A model generated the notes under the pieces. The model was not told the origin of the DNA and did not search any database. It saw nothing but the letters and a program-made list of their open reading frames with translations. From Balanoglossus misakiensis (Eukaryota; Hemichordata), in assembly GCA_040954595.2 (NCBI GenBank), contig CM082582.2:2914001-2978000 (forward strand): a stretch of 64,000 bases of DNA, written 5' to 3'. The translations under genes and the position numbers were made by a program. Of the stretch, positions 35,300 to 47,430 are shown piece by piece. Each line of letters starts with the position of its first letter. The stretch's first letter is position 1.

Positions 35300-36080
35300 G
35301 GGACTGTTCAGTTTTTACAGCTGGGGGGGGCGGCAAGTTTGTGTCATGGGTTTTTAAAATCAGGCTGACCCCCCCCCCCCCTCCCTTCACCCAGGACCAA
35401 AAAATGATGACCCCCCCCTTATGACAGGCCCAAATATATGATGACCCCCCCCCCCCACGCTGAAAACATTCGCTGTCCCGATCCTATGTACATGTACACT
35501 GTATGCAATGAAGTGAATGGCTCCTAACACCCCGATTATACATTTCTTAAAGTAATTGAAGCATATAATAGTATATCGTTGCAATAAAGAAATCTATGAA
35601 CAAATTAAAATGACAAGTAAATACAATAGTTGGTAGGATTGGTAAAACAAGAAAAGTGTCGGGGTTGGGCGTGGGAGGGGGTGTCCCCCTCCAACATAAG
35701 AAAATTTTGTAAAATACAGTGCTCAAAGTTGCATTTTAATGAACTCAAATGCAAATTAACTCAATGTTGGGGGAGGACCAATTTTACCTTTGCCATTCCA
35801 CTCAAAGTAAGCATCGGTGGGATAGGGTTGGCAAGTACTCTGCCCACGTACATTAGACAAAGCACCCAATAAATGAAATGTGGCAAAGAATGGAGGGGGT
35901 ATCCCCCTCCCACATTAGAAAATTTTGTAAATTCAAGGGCGTGAAACTGCAATTTTGTGGACTCAAAAGCAACAGTTCGCCGTGTTCAGTGGCATAAGTA
36001 TGTGACCCTCACCCCCCTCAAAACGTTTAAAAAAAGATGACCCCCCTTTTGGACTTCAAAATCAAAGTTATCCCCCCTTA
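35300..36080. mobile_element. Poly-G foldback element (TWA family), left end intact, right end lost
   Basis: Starts after TAA (35297-35299) with GGGACTGTTCAGTTTTTACA and a G run, then continues with the C runs and internal words shared with 43032-43929, including the sequence around 35460-35520 that mirrors window positions 10-60. Near 35890-35935 is the GTATCCCCCTCCCACATTAG block also seen at 43550 and 56500. The expected right terminus is absent, so the copy is truncated or interrupted near 36080. Confidence 0.75.
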
Positions 36081-36705
36081 TCAGAAGCGATTTTCACAAA
36101 TGTAGACAAAAGTACAGCAGATCCAGCGAATCACCAGTTCAAATACCTTCTGTATGGCACAGATCGCTTGCAGAGGTCACAGAGTTCTGTTATAATTGCA
36201 TATGTTTCTTTAGGTTTTAAGAAAACCCAAGTTTCAATTGTGGCGTTTCGATACTCAATACTGTGATAAGTCAGAGACGATGCATCCCAGAGACGGCAGT
36301 TTATTGGAAAAAATTACGCAACATTTGTTATGTTTGATCAGTTTTTCAGTGATATAGCTCTATAGTTGTGAGATCGTATCGGCTGTATTTGAGAAAACTG
36401 ACAAAAATGAGTGAGATATTTTCGTAATTTCCCAAATATAATCCCACACTCTCGATCCCACACTCCCAGTTGCCAGGAGTGTGAGAATGCATATAAAGGC
36501 ACACACAGGCACAAATACAAGTGCTGTGCCTGGGTGTATTTAAATTGGCTGTTTACTCTATAGGTTCTCTCCAGAATATGTCTTTATTGCCAGTGTTATT
36601 GACATATCGTGTTGTTCTACATACATACATGCATGTACATAAAAATTGTGCACATGTGTATTAAACACCGTAGCGTAGATGGGGCCATGACAGCAACTGA
36701 AGATC

Positions 36706-38210
36706 CTAGTAGTCCTGTTTCAAAATGACCTACATTACAGGTCCTATGCACACGTATTACATGTTCTGATTGGTTTATCTGCTTCTCTAAGGTCCACTTG
36801 CGGCTCGCTGATTGGAGGGACCTTATGTGTTAGGTCTTATTACTATGTATTATTCACCAGACCTTGTAGGTTAGGTCTTATTACTATGCATTATTCACTT
36901 TACAGCTCCCTGATTGGTTAATGTGTAGGTCTGGTCCTCCAGTGTTCACTGCCTCATTATGCAGGACCTTGTAGGTTAGGTCTTATTAATATGTATTTAT
37001 TCACCATACAGCTCCCTGATTGGTTAACGTGTCAGTCTGGTCCCCCAGTGTTCACTGCCTCATTGTGAAATGTCCCATGTGCTTCCTGGCTAGCGTTGTG
37101 GTAACACATTATTCGAGGTGTCCGCAGATCGTTCATTGATTTTCTGAGAAATAGCCTGACTGATACTATCTCCAACATAAACCGCACCCTGGAAAGATTA
37201 AATGATCTTTTAGGTGAACTTTGAAAATCTGATTAACTCATCTAAGCATTTTAGCTAACAGTTGTATTTTTTTTAATCACCCTCCTACTTCTCACCATCA
37301 ATTTTATTATTGTTGTTATTACTATTTTAAAGTAAATTTGTTTTGACGAAGATGTTGTGATAAGGAGCACGTCGTCCGTTTATACATTCGTATATTGTTT
37401 TCATAAAAATGGAACTATGATGGTGCAGCTTCGTGAAAGAAATACAATAAAAGTAATCATACCTGTAAAGCAACTAATGAGGTTTCCCAAAGAAATGCAA
37501 TGCTATTCTAAACATTTCTATTGTAAGATATTTTTGGTTTGCTCGAATGAATAGCACACACTTCGTATTCAGCCAGGTGTTACACGAAGTGATGCGCTGA
37601 AAGACATTACGTAACAAAACACTAGCCCATTTCAACAAACCGCCACTGGAAATAAATGCGAAATTTCTCCTGGCAATTTTTATTTCGAGTATCTAGTTCA
37701 CAGTATCACATAAAATGCCATGAATAGTGAAGGAAAAGGTGAAATCCAATCATTATATGAGTGCCTTTCTTTATACACTGGGATCGATCGCGAGCTTCGA
37801 CCATGCGCAGGTAGCATGCCAGACAGAATACGACAACAGTATTCAGAAAGTACAAAAGACTTTGCATAACGAGGCAGTGAAAACTGGAGACCTACACATT
37901 AACCAATCAGGGAGCTGAAAATTGAATAAATGCATATAAATAAGACCTAACCTACAAGGTCCTGCATAATGAGGCAGTGAACACTGGAGGACCAGACCTA
38001 CACATTAACCAATCAGGGAGCTGTAAAGTGAATAATACATAGTAATAAGACCTAACCTACAAGGTCTAGTGAATAATACATAATGATAAGACCTAACACA
38101 TATGGTCCCTCCAATCAGCGTGCCGCAAGTGGACCTAAGATTACCAGATGGACCAATCACAGATGTCGGTACATATGTCATGGACCTGACTTATGAAACA
38201 GGACTAGTAG
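36706..38210. mobile_element. 1.5-kb foldback element with internally duplicated arms
   Basis: Termini CTAGTAGTCCTGTTT (36706) and AAACAGGACTAGTAG (to 38210) begin arms of roughly 350-380 bp. Within each arm the block GACCTTGTAGGTTAGGTCTT (or complement) plus the AATCAGGGAGCTG word is tandemly repeated two to three times. Unique centre: about 37090-37850, with short frames only. No transposase. Confidence 0.88.
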
Positions 38211-38379
38211 GTCGTGCCGACTGCAGTTGGGTTTGCTCTGGTATGAGGGGACATATTCTCATTGCGGGGGGGGGGGGGGGGGGGCACCAACTCGGTCCGA
38301 CGACCGCTTTCCTTAAAATATTGTATGAAAGTACACTTGGCTAAGAGTAAGAGGTCAGAACAATCATTTAGCTACTTAC

Positions 38380-38562
38380 ATTAGGCTTTTCTGGGTAGTG
38401 GGGACAAAGGTTCAACTGATAACAACTAACACATAGTTGTGCTAGAACAATACATTTTTTGACCACAAATTGTCTGTTCTCTGAAGCCTGTGCTTTTGTG
38501 TGTGTAAAATTACTGGAGTCCATCACATTTAGCAAGTGTAAGAGTACACTGCAGAAGGCTAT
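38380..38562 (-). CDS. Host-gene exon 3
   Basis: Acceptor CCAGTCACAG precedes 183 nt (61 codons) of open frame bounded in phase 0 on both sides; donor AAT|gtaagtag. The peptide begins IAFCSVLLHLLNVMDSSN, contains a charged stretch ENRQFVVKKC and ends CPHYPEKPN, with six cysteines and leucine-rich helices. Precise phase agreement with the neighbouring exons argues for a real gene. The protein is not recognised. It could be an all-helical domain preceding the coiled-coil-like exon 4. Confidence 0.57.
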
Positions 38563-38784
38563 CTGTGACTGGTACATGTATACATGTGTGAGTAGCACTT
38601 GAGTTGTACATATTTCACAATCTGACAGTTATATAAACATGTTGACTGGCCATGAGCATATGTCTGTAACCTGAGGGACTGTAAGTCACCCCCCCCCCCT
38701 TACAAAAAAAAAAACACAGACTGTTTCACGAGGCCTTCGATATTTTGTCCCACACGAGCAACAGGCAGGTGTGGGAGGGAAAAT

Positions 38785-38836
38785 CCCCAACTCGTGTGAG
38801 AAATATGATCCCAGGTCCTTGGGAGTGTGAGATTCT
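38785..38836. repeat. Single-arm copy of the GATCCCAGGTCC dispersed repeat
   Basis: CCCCAACTCGTGTGAGAAAT then ATGATCCCAGGTCCTTGGG matches the right arm of the hairpin at 28474-28577, including the trailing GAGATTCTATTA. A CCCCCCCCCC and AAAAAA tract lies just to the left (38691-38713). Confidence 0.8.
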
Positions 38837-40394
38837 ATTAGTCAACGACATGTCACAAACTGCAACTGTGAAAATAGTAGACATAAAATTAACAGGTAGC
38901 AGATATCATTTGCAAGACAATTGTTCAAACATTGTCAAACTGTTGTGCATGCGCAGAGAATACATAATAGCCCATACCATTCGCAGACATCATTTCCTCC
39001 TAAGAGGTATCAAAAATTCCAACGTTCATTTCATTTCGCATACCTTTTTTGAAAACAAATGAGAAAAAATTCCCCGCAAAATTTCCAGAAAATGGTGCCA
39101 TAAACAACTAAAATTAACAAAAAAATGGGTGTTTTCTTCTAAAATCAAACTACTGATTTGTCTAACTTCATGGTCAACTTGATGAAAATATGTTCTTATA
39201 CCATTAAAATTGTTACTGTTTTCATGTGTGGTTGCAGAAGTTTCATGACTAGCTCAATCAAATAAAATGAAAATCTGTTCCTGAATGCTCATTATGGAAG
39301 CCCTCTCTCACTGACCTCCAGGTTAATTCTCATTCAAGATCTGGTCCAGATGACAGGCTAAACCTGGCAGAACATGTCATTACTACATGATTTTGTATAC
39401 TGAGTCTTTTTGCAATGCCAAAAGTTTGTTTTTTAAAAACCCAATATTTCCTTTATGTTGCTTTAACTGTTCACTCTCGTGAGCCTCTGTAGTTCGAATT
39501 TGACATCTACATGTACATATCCAACCAATAGAGGGCGCTGTCACGTATTTGAAAGTCCATGACCCACCTTATGTGTGACTTAATTGCATGTAGTACACTC
39601 ATGTCACAGATAGCCATCTCAGGCACTCAAAAATTCATACTAGTATTAGCTATATCCCCATTTGCCAGAATGTAGCATATATTATTTTGTTTCCATCATT
39701 GCAGAATCTGATTGAACAATGCTTAAAAACTTGCCAGGGCAGAAAACATCAGTAATGGTTTGTTACATAAAGTATGTACAATAAAAGGTACATTTCCATA
39801 ACGATTATCATCAGTGGTTCAGTTAATGCAAAATCCTGCATATTTCACAATATTTGACCATAATTACACAAAGATAATGAAGGATGCATACACCACAAGT
39901 GCAAATTTGCAAATTGTATTCAGCAAGGCTTACAAGATACGAATAATGCAGAAATACACAGAAATGTTACAATTTTCACTCAGGCAACATGACATTAATA
40001 TATAAAACTTTGTAATAATGTACCGGTACGGTGGTGTTCTATTACAGTTTTTCAATTGCCTGGACGCAATTTTGTTAAATTTATGCATAGTAAATTCTAA
40101 ATGCATATTGAAGTCCGCAAAGGAAAATAATCAAATGGAACTTCTGTATCATGTGATTGAACTTGTATGAACATACAACATGACAGACATTTCAGGACAA
40201 TCAGCCTACTGGTATCTGACAAGCTCCAAGTAGAGATGAAAAGCGGATATTCATATAGAAGCTTTAAAAGAAGCTTTAAAAGCACATAGTCACTTGTGCC
40301 ATGTGTGAACAAAATGTGTTTGGCTATTTCTGGGTTACAGATATGAAAAGAGAATTCACTTTCAGGCTATCTACCATTGTTGTGAATCACTTAC
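38837..40394. other. Intron sequence, no repeats recognised
   Basis: Lies between host-gene exons 2 and 3. AT-rich, short frames only, no terminal repeats seen. Confidence 0.4.
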
Positions 40395-40472
40395 CATGCA
40401 ACGCAACACGCTCACTTTTTCGTCTCGTGCTCCTGCTCTATGTCTGCGGACACTTTGCCTATGCCTAATTCT
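40395..40472 (-). CDS. Host-gene exon 2
   Basis: Acceptor TTCATTTACAG precedes 78 nt (26 codons) and donor ATG|gtaagtga follows, in phase 0 at both ends. The peptide RIRHRQSVRRHRAGARDEKV plus SVLRCM is strongly basic and could be a nuclear-localisation or nucleic-acid-contacting segment, though this is only composition. It continues exon 1 in frame and precedes exon 3 in frame. Confidence 0.52.
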
Positions 40473-41778
40473 CTGTAAATGAAATAGGAAGAATAATCAT
40501 TTAGGATTATAAAAGACGCTTTCAGGAATTGCAGCACAGTGTCAATTGTCAAAGTCCTAAATGCTCAAACCTGATATTTTGAAGCAATGATAGGGGGGAA
40601 CAGGGCGGTGCATGGTACAAAACCATTTATGCATGCTACATGTAAGTCACATCACATGGCATGACGGCCATTGGAGCAATGAGTTTTTAGCCCATTTTAG
40701 AAAAATGCTGGCTGATTGCTGGTTGCTATGTGTGTGTTTCGATTGAGAAGTCTTTGCAGCAATGTTCAAGAGTGTGTATTGGCAGTTCCCTTCCCCCTAA
40801 AACATTTTGATCAACTCTAATGATGCAACAAATTCCCTTCCCCAAAGTTGCCCTGGCCTTCACAGTGCATAACAAAAACAGAGGCACATGAAGAAATATG
40901 CCACACGGCTTTGACAGACATTGGCTGTGCAGTCAAGTTTCCATGGACAAAAGTTGACTCAACGGTAAATGTATGTTGGTAGACACCATGAATGTTCAGT
41001 CTTACAGTTAACCAGTACATGTATTTCAGAAACAGCTTTTCACAAAATTCATGAAAAAAGCTCAAAAAAGAGAGATTTTGTCCATTTACAACTGGAAGAG
41101 CTATAGTCACCTCCACTCATGGGATTTGGTCAGCCATCGGTTTAGCAACATGTCACCCATACCATTCATTGGCATCATGTTTCCATGATAGATGACTATT
41201 GTCACTATCACCAACATATTCAAAGATAATTGACTTATTTGGTATCTGATCACAGCTCCCAGTATACACATTAATATATTTACCCGACAAACTAATGGAA
41301 TTTTAAAGACAGCATGCTCATAATACAGACAGCGAAATTCAAACAAGCAACCTCTTAAATGTCGATCTGTTACAGAATTACTACCAGAAGAAGAGTTCTC
41401 ACCAAAAATCCAAATGATCAGAATTAGGCCCCCCCCCCCCAAAAAAAAATGTGCTGTTCCAATTACTTGGTTTTCAAAAATAGGGTAGGTAGGTAGGGAT
41501 ATTTTTTTATTTTGCTATTTTTTTATTTCTCATTTTTCATAAATTTTGTATATTTGACATCGCTATTTTTACTTTTAGATTTACGAAGCTCTAAAAAGTT
41601 TAGGGTCGGCGGGGTTAAAATAAGGGTAGGTGGGGTAATCGTAACAGCACGTTTTTATTTTGGCCTTCAGTATTGTGTTCACAAATATATAAATATGCAT
41701 AGTAAATACCAACTTATCAGTATTATTAAACCCAAAACTAAATATATTTGTTGTAATTGCATTTCAAAATTAACATAC
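40473..41778. other. Intron 1, no gene recognised
   Basis: Contains minus-strand frames at 40817-41116 and 41107-41442 without recognisable content, and a short C/A run at 41430-41449. No element ends were seen. Confidence 0.4.
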
Positions 41779-41852
41779 CTTATAGTTTTCCTCCAAAATC
41801 TGTGGCCTGATTGAACCATATTTGGGAGAGTAGTATTCCCGATCCCACATAT
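41779..41852 (-). CDS. Host-gene exon 1 (first coding exon), probable start codon at 41850
   Basis: Acceptor CCTTTTAG precedes 74 nt: two bases, then ATG and 24 codons to donor AAG|gtatgtt. The peptide is MWDREYYSPKYGSIRPQILE plus ENYK. The ATG lies directly after the acceptor, so the start codon may follow a spliced 5' untranslated exon; alternatively the exon is internal. A donor-like AAGACA|gtgagtaa on the minus strand near 42283-42290 could end such a leader exon. The four best exons span 41852 to 34590 and join without a frame break. Transcription runs right to left. The identity is unknown. Confidence 0.5.
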
Positions 41853-43028
41853 CTAAAAGGATGAAAAGGATGACAAATAACAAATGTCATTATTTCAAAT
41901 AAACTGGTATCATACCAGGTGTGCTTCCTCGTGTTCACATACGCTTATTTGCAAGTTGAATATTGTTATCGATGTAAACTGTTAAAGTCTGAGACAGTAA
42001 ATTGTACTACTTTACTGGTCGAGGAATTACAGGCCAACAGTTATATATAATTACAACTTGAAGCTGTCTAAGGGAGCTATCATTATTTATTTTGGGCCTG
42101 AAGAGGTGTTGGAGGAATTTCACCAGGCACATATGCATGCCAAACCAGGCCTGTTGCTGGATTATAACCAAAGGTGTAAACGTACCCGCCTTATTGGTCA
42201 ACACACAGAGAAACATAGAAAAATATGAGATGTTTATTGGAGGGCCAATATCAGGGGCATACTTCGCCATATTACTCACTGTCTTAGCCCCGTGTAACGC
42301 CTGGAACACACAGACCTGTACGCAGGGCTGTAACTGCCTATACTACAGAGTTTTACTCACATGCATGCGGATTTTTACGTGGAATTGTGTGTGGACGGCG
42401 TCTAATGTTTCCGTCAATACACACATTCTACATTATACTCACAAGGTAAAACCTCGAGCTACGATTCTGCAGGCGTTTTGGTTTAGTCGTGTATCACATC
42501 ATATCGTGGCTGAAAACTGTATTCTACCTGTCTCATCATTGCTTGGACCATGACTCCTTGATTCAGCTCGACATGACTCAAGTTGAAGACACAATAAATC
42601 AATATAAATATTACTTCTGGTCGACGCACCGACACTCGAGTCTCATGAGTCATGGCGATCGAGTGCTTTTGTGACAGGCCAAAGGTCAACCCTGTTGAGG
42701 GCGTGCTCCGGTTATAACCTTATAATACTGTACTATGAAAATAATTTTCAAGTTGAAAATGAACTGCGGACGGGAACGTGGGCCTGCACTGGTCGATACC
42801 ATATTATTTATGGGACTGTCAATGCCGACAACCTAGTTTAACATGTGTGTCTGCAAAATAGTCCGAGACACAGTCATTGCGGCTTGTTCAACGCCAGAAA
42901 ATTAAAATACAAACAACTGGCAGAAAACTTGGTGTGTTTTCGTTTGGATATTCTAAGACTGGAAAACATATCGCTCGAGGGCACTAGCTGAGCTCCGTCA
43001 TCATTCAGTGGACGGTGAAAAATAGCCC
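41853..43028. other. No gene recognised; possible promoter side of the minus-strand gene
   Basis: Short overlapping frames on both strands (42007-42309 minus, 42092-42553 plus) have no recognisable motif. This region would hold the leader exon and promoter of the minus-strand gene if exon 1 is correctly called. Confidence 0.35.
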
Positions 43029-43031
43029 TAA

Positions 43032-43929
43032 GGGACCGTTCAGTTTTTACGGCCGGGGGGGGGGGGGGGCGGCAAAATCCAGGGGGGGGGGGGTCACTTA
43101 AATTTTGAAGTCCTAAAGGGGGGGGTCATCTGTTTTTTTTAAACGTTTAAGGGGGGGGGGGGTCACATACTTTTGCCACCGAACTTTTGCTTTTGAGTCC
43201 ACAAAATTGCAGTTTCGCGCCCTTTATTTTGCAAAATTTTCTAATGGTTTGTCTAGTGTACCAGGGCAGAGTGCTTGTCACCCCCCAACCCCACCGATGA
43301 TATTATTTAACAAAGTAAATATATAAGGGAGAATAATCGTTTAAACCATTTCGCATAACTGATAGTTTCGCGCTGCATCTTCTATATACTAGAAGTTTTA
43401 TAAATGATGTCATGACGTGGATGACGCCAAATCTTCTAACTTTGAGTGGAGTGGCAAAAGTAAAATTGGTCCTCCCAAAAATTGAGATAATTTGCTTTTG
43501 AGTTCATAAAAATGCAACTTTGAGCACCGTATTTTACAAAATTTTCTTATGTGGGAGGGGGACACCCCCTCCCACGCCCACCCCCGCCACTTTTCTTGTT
43601 TTACCAATTCTGGCAACTATTGTATTGACTTGTCATTTTAATTTGTTCATAGATTTCTTTATTGCAACGATATACTATTATATACTTAAATTACTTTAAG
43701 AAATTTATAATTTAGGTGTGAGGAGCCTCATTCCCTTTATTGCATACAGTCTACATAGGATCAGGACGGCGAATGTTTTCGGGGGGGGGGGGTCATCATA
43801 TTTTTGGGTCTGTCAAAGGGGGGGTCATCATTTTTTGGTCCTGGACGAAGGGGGGGTCGGCCTGATTTTGAAAACTGATGACACAAAACTTGCCGCCCCC
43901 CCCCCCTGCCGTAAAAACTGAACGGTCCC
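43032..43929. mobile_element. Complete poly-G foldback element (TWA family)
   Basis: TAA (43029-43031) and TAA (43930-43932) flank perfect inverted termini starting GGGACCGTTCAGTTTTTACG. Each terminus is followed by a long G run (top strand, left) or C run (right). Further G runs occur internally. The near-palindrome around GGAGGGGGACACCCCCTCC (43554-43574) recurs in the copies at 35300 and 56284. The 0.9-kb interior encodes no transposase; recurrent frames such as GWAWEGVSPSHIRKFCKI just reflect DNA conservation between copies. A 3-bp TWA duplication and GGG terminus are typical of PIF/Harbinger. Confidence 0.9.
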
Positions 43930-43932
43930 TAA

Positions 43933-45061
43933 AGTGTAAATAGTGACACTATAAAAATAATGGCGGCTGGACAGCGAAAGCCAATAATAAATATTTCCAA
44001 AGGTGGTTAGCAGAAAAGTGGAGTTCGCTCATTTGTCAATTGTGGCAAATGCTGTATAGACACGGAGCAAGTACGCGAGAATACTAATGCGTGAATATTC
44101 GTAAAATTGAAAGTCTTGTCACTTCTCTTTACAAGTTGCTGGTTGTTTACACTCCTTTGTAAGCATTTTTTCGATCGCTAATAAATTGCAGGGGGTTAAA
44201 ACGTGCTTGGTTTTGAAATTCAAGGCCGTGAGATTAGTCGATCATAATAAAAATAAAAACTACCGAGGCAACAATTTTCCGTTTTCCCCTTGGGTGAACA
44301 TATTCAACGGAGTTTATCCTCGAAATTGAGCGCGTTGGCTATTCAATTGTTTTCTACCATTCAATTTTAATTCATTTGACTGAGTTATGGGTAGACCTAA
44401 ACGTTCATGAAAATGACAATAGCAGACGCGGGTTTTCTAGCAATCCTATGGGAAAAGACAAATTGAAAGCGTTTGTACAGATTGTAATTTATACTCGGTT
44501 GGCTGCCGTCCTCCACGTGGATCTATTCATGGTGTACGGTGTGCCTTAATACTTGGTTTACTTTCTACTTCATTCGACGCTAATGTTTAGACCATGTAAT
44601 TAGTTCTACTGTATGGAGATAGTCAATTAAAGAGGCCCTGGTGGGCCTATAGGCTTCATGTAAATCTTGACATTCTTATGATATCAATTGGTCCGACTTG
44701 CTGCTTTGAACCATGTATTGTTTTGGCATTGCTGCACTCAATGTCGAATACGTCCGTCTGCCATTATTCCAACACGTAGGCCTGACTCAAGCAGAAAACA
44801 GAGGAAATTGTTGCAACGAAAACCGGCCCTGCCGTTCTTTCTATACAACCTACTTGCTTATGGATTCTCTTGTTACAAGACGGATATGTCATGCACAATG
44901 CGAACCAGAACATATAATACAGGGCCCTGGCAGCTACCTAAGGGAAGTTGCGCGCAAACACAAGGAAAAATCATTAACAATATATATTATACTTACTTCA
45001 ATCTTTTGGCCCAGGGACAGCAACAAATCCGAACAAAAACTAATATTGAAACTATAACTAA
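43933..45061. other. No gene recognised
   Basis: Two overlapping plus-strand frames (44688-45077 and 44713-45057) cover the same DNA and neither has recognisable motifs. No repeats with clear ends. Confidence 0.35.
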
Positions 45062-45300
45062 GAAACTAACTAACTAACTAACTAACTAAGTATCTAACTA
45101 ACTTACTAACTAACTTACTACTAAGCAACTAACTATCTTACTAACTTACTAACTAACTACTAAGTAACTAACTATCTAACTAACTTACTAACCAACTAAA
45201 AATACTAATACTAAAACTAATCTGAAATAAGAAAATATACTAACTAAAAATATAATAATAAACGGAACTAATATAATAAACTAATCTATCTAACTAAATG
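45062..45300. repeat. Degenerate (CTAA)n / (AACT)n tract
   Basis: Repeated ACTA/CTAA units with interruptions, similar in composition to 11760-11870. Confidence 0.88.
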
Positions 45301-47130
45301 ACAAAGAAATTTGAAAGAAATGCGACTGTAAACGATAACTGAATGAAAAAAAATTCTATATCAAACTAATACTGATCTAAACTATGAAATATGATAATGA
45401 ACTGGGAAATGCAATAAAACTAAACTAAGAACTAATAAATCGAGAAAAAATCTAAAGCTAGGGAATGTTTGCGGATCGAATATGAAGGCGTGTGGACAGA
45501 AGGGAGAACGATAAACGAACTGAACGTCAACGACAAGGTTTTTTTGTTATGCAAATACCTTGAGCGATATGCTAAATAGACAGAAGTGAAAATGACATCG
45601 TAAGGAGGTGTAAAGGATAAAACAACAGGTGAAACAAACTGAACGCAGTTGTTGGTAGCATGCAGATTGAGCTGTCAAAAAACCTCACCAATCAGGAACA
45701 GCCTTCCAAGATTGCGAAGTTATGCAGCACTCTCTCGTAAGGTTATTTTTGATTGGTCAAATTCTTTACCATGTCACCACTGTTATACAACCATGCATAT
45801 AAACAATCAAATTTGCATGGATGCACTGACATCAATGATATGCCTTTCAAAGTGCCACACTTTGTCAAATAACATATGTTGTGCATGCTTCTGGCACGCT
45901 CTGCCTTAGACAACTTAGACAATATTATCCAAAAAAGAAATAAGAGACAAAATCATCTGATAAGGCAAAAAAATGAAATGCTTCTGGTCAGCGCCCGCGT
46001 CACTTGAATAACAGCGCGTCCCCCCTTTTTTCTGGTTTTTGGTGACGGCAACGGCAAACTCGCACTGTTTCAGCTATATCTATAAAACACTGGACACTTA
46101 GGGGCGCGTGATCAGTGACTGCATGAACAGTATTCATGTGACTATATTGATAAAACTATAAAACTGACTTATAGGGGGGAAAAATAAATAAAATTCCTAC
46201 GCCACACACTTTCTGGAATTAGAAACAGCAGATACACTAAGCAAAATTACTAAAAGTGAAAAGTTTGAAGTATATAAACGAGGGGACAACGTGTTGTTCA
46301 TTGCTTGTGTGCCTTCGAATAAGATGATTATTATGTACATGTTACCAAAATGTTTTCATAATTTTCTAGAAATATAGAAATAAATACAATTTACTTATTT
46401 TGTCAAATTTTCCTTGCAAACACCATTGTCATTGAATGTACTTACATGCGTAAACACACATCTGCTTTAAAACAAAGAGGTGATGGGTCACGTATTTACT
46501 GCGTTGTATTGAATTGAGCGGACAAATTCTTTTGGTTTTCATGCATTCTTTCAGAGCTTTCCCGAGTAGCTTGCATAGTGCGCCCTCTTGTGGTGACGTG
46601 TCTTCCGGGAATCGGCCCATCGGCCCGATAGAAACAAATCATCGAAGAGTTCCATCACTCTCGTTATGAAGAAACAAAATTCGCCATCGTTCCCGTTGTT
46701 AGATGGTGAAACACGTTAGAGGAAAGTGTATTTTAAGAATAGTATTTCCATTTCGACATAAACTGAGTGGAACGAGCAAATTGATTGAAACGTTCCGTAG
46801 GGCTAATGGGGTGTTCAGATTTTACTTCCAGGCCCAAGCCCCAGAGAGGAAGAAAAAGCGCTCCTACTCGTGTATGACATTATTACACTCTGTACTTTTT
46901 GTAACCTGTGGGAAGGTTACACCAGCCACGCTTAGCAAGCCTGATTTCCAACGGCCAGACTAGCCGCATATAACAACAATGCTTATTAGGCCTATTTTTC
47001 AAGGCCACCGCTTCATATCAGAAAATAGACTTACAGTAACATTCTCTGTCAATCGTTTACTCAGATTTTACAGAGAAAAAAGTTAATAGAACCAAATAAA
47101 AATCAACTTGAATTTTTATTTCCAGCTTCT
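45301..47130. other. No gene recognised
   Basis: AT-rich to moderately GC-rich sequence with short frames on both strands (for example 46703-46963 plus and 46429-46620 minus), none recognisable. No repeat boundaries were seen. Confidence 0.35.
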
Positions 47131-47149
47131 TGCACCACCCAGACATAGC

Positions 47150-47430
47150 CCAACCTATATGAAAACAAAATGTACTAGTAATTGATGTGGCCCAATTATT
47201 TCTGCCTAAATTGTTCATGATGTACGCTTGGAGAGGGAGTCTGTGATGAGGAAATAAATACGGCACAATTCCAAATTTATCTAGATTCGGGTTTGTGGAG
47301 TACCGGGGTGGGAGATAATTTAAAACGTTATTAAATTTACATTGCAAAAGGAAATGGTTCTCGTTTTCGGTACTGCCGTCATTGCAAATACAAAATCTAT
47401 TCTCTCGTGAAAGTTTTGTTTGTCTTTCTT
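47150..47430 (-). pseudogene. C-terminal zinc-knuckle tail of a LINE reverse transcriptase, antisense
   Basis: The minus strand reads NRFCICNDGSTENENHFLLQ followed by C, a C-x-C...H-x4-C pattern typical of the last domain of many invertebrate LINE ORF2 proteins (where HFLLxC follows an acidic stretch), then KFNNVLNYLPPRYSTNPNLD and further tail. No upstream reverse transcriptase motifs were recognised to the right, so it is a short remnant. The alternative is an unrelated zinc-binding exon. Confidence 0.45.

Noticed and set aside
35630-35952. Recurrent GWAWEGVSPSHIRKFCKI-type peptides at 35.7, 43.5 and 56.7 kb as a conserved gene
   Set aside because: They come from the conserved palindromic interior of the poly-G foldback family and are not maintained as long frames.
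42007-42553. Overlapping 100- and 153-residue ORFs on opposite strands
   Set aside because: No motif and no matching splice phase with the exon at 41779-41852; probably chance frames. Only a donor-like site within was kept as a weak leader-exon hint.
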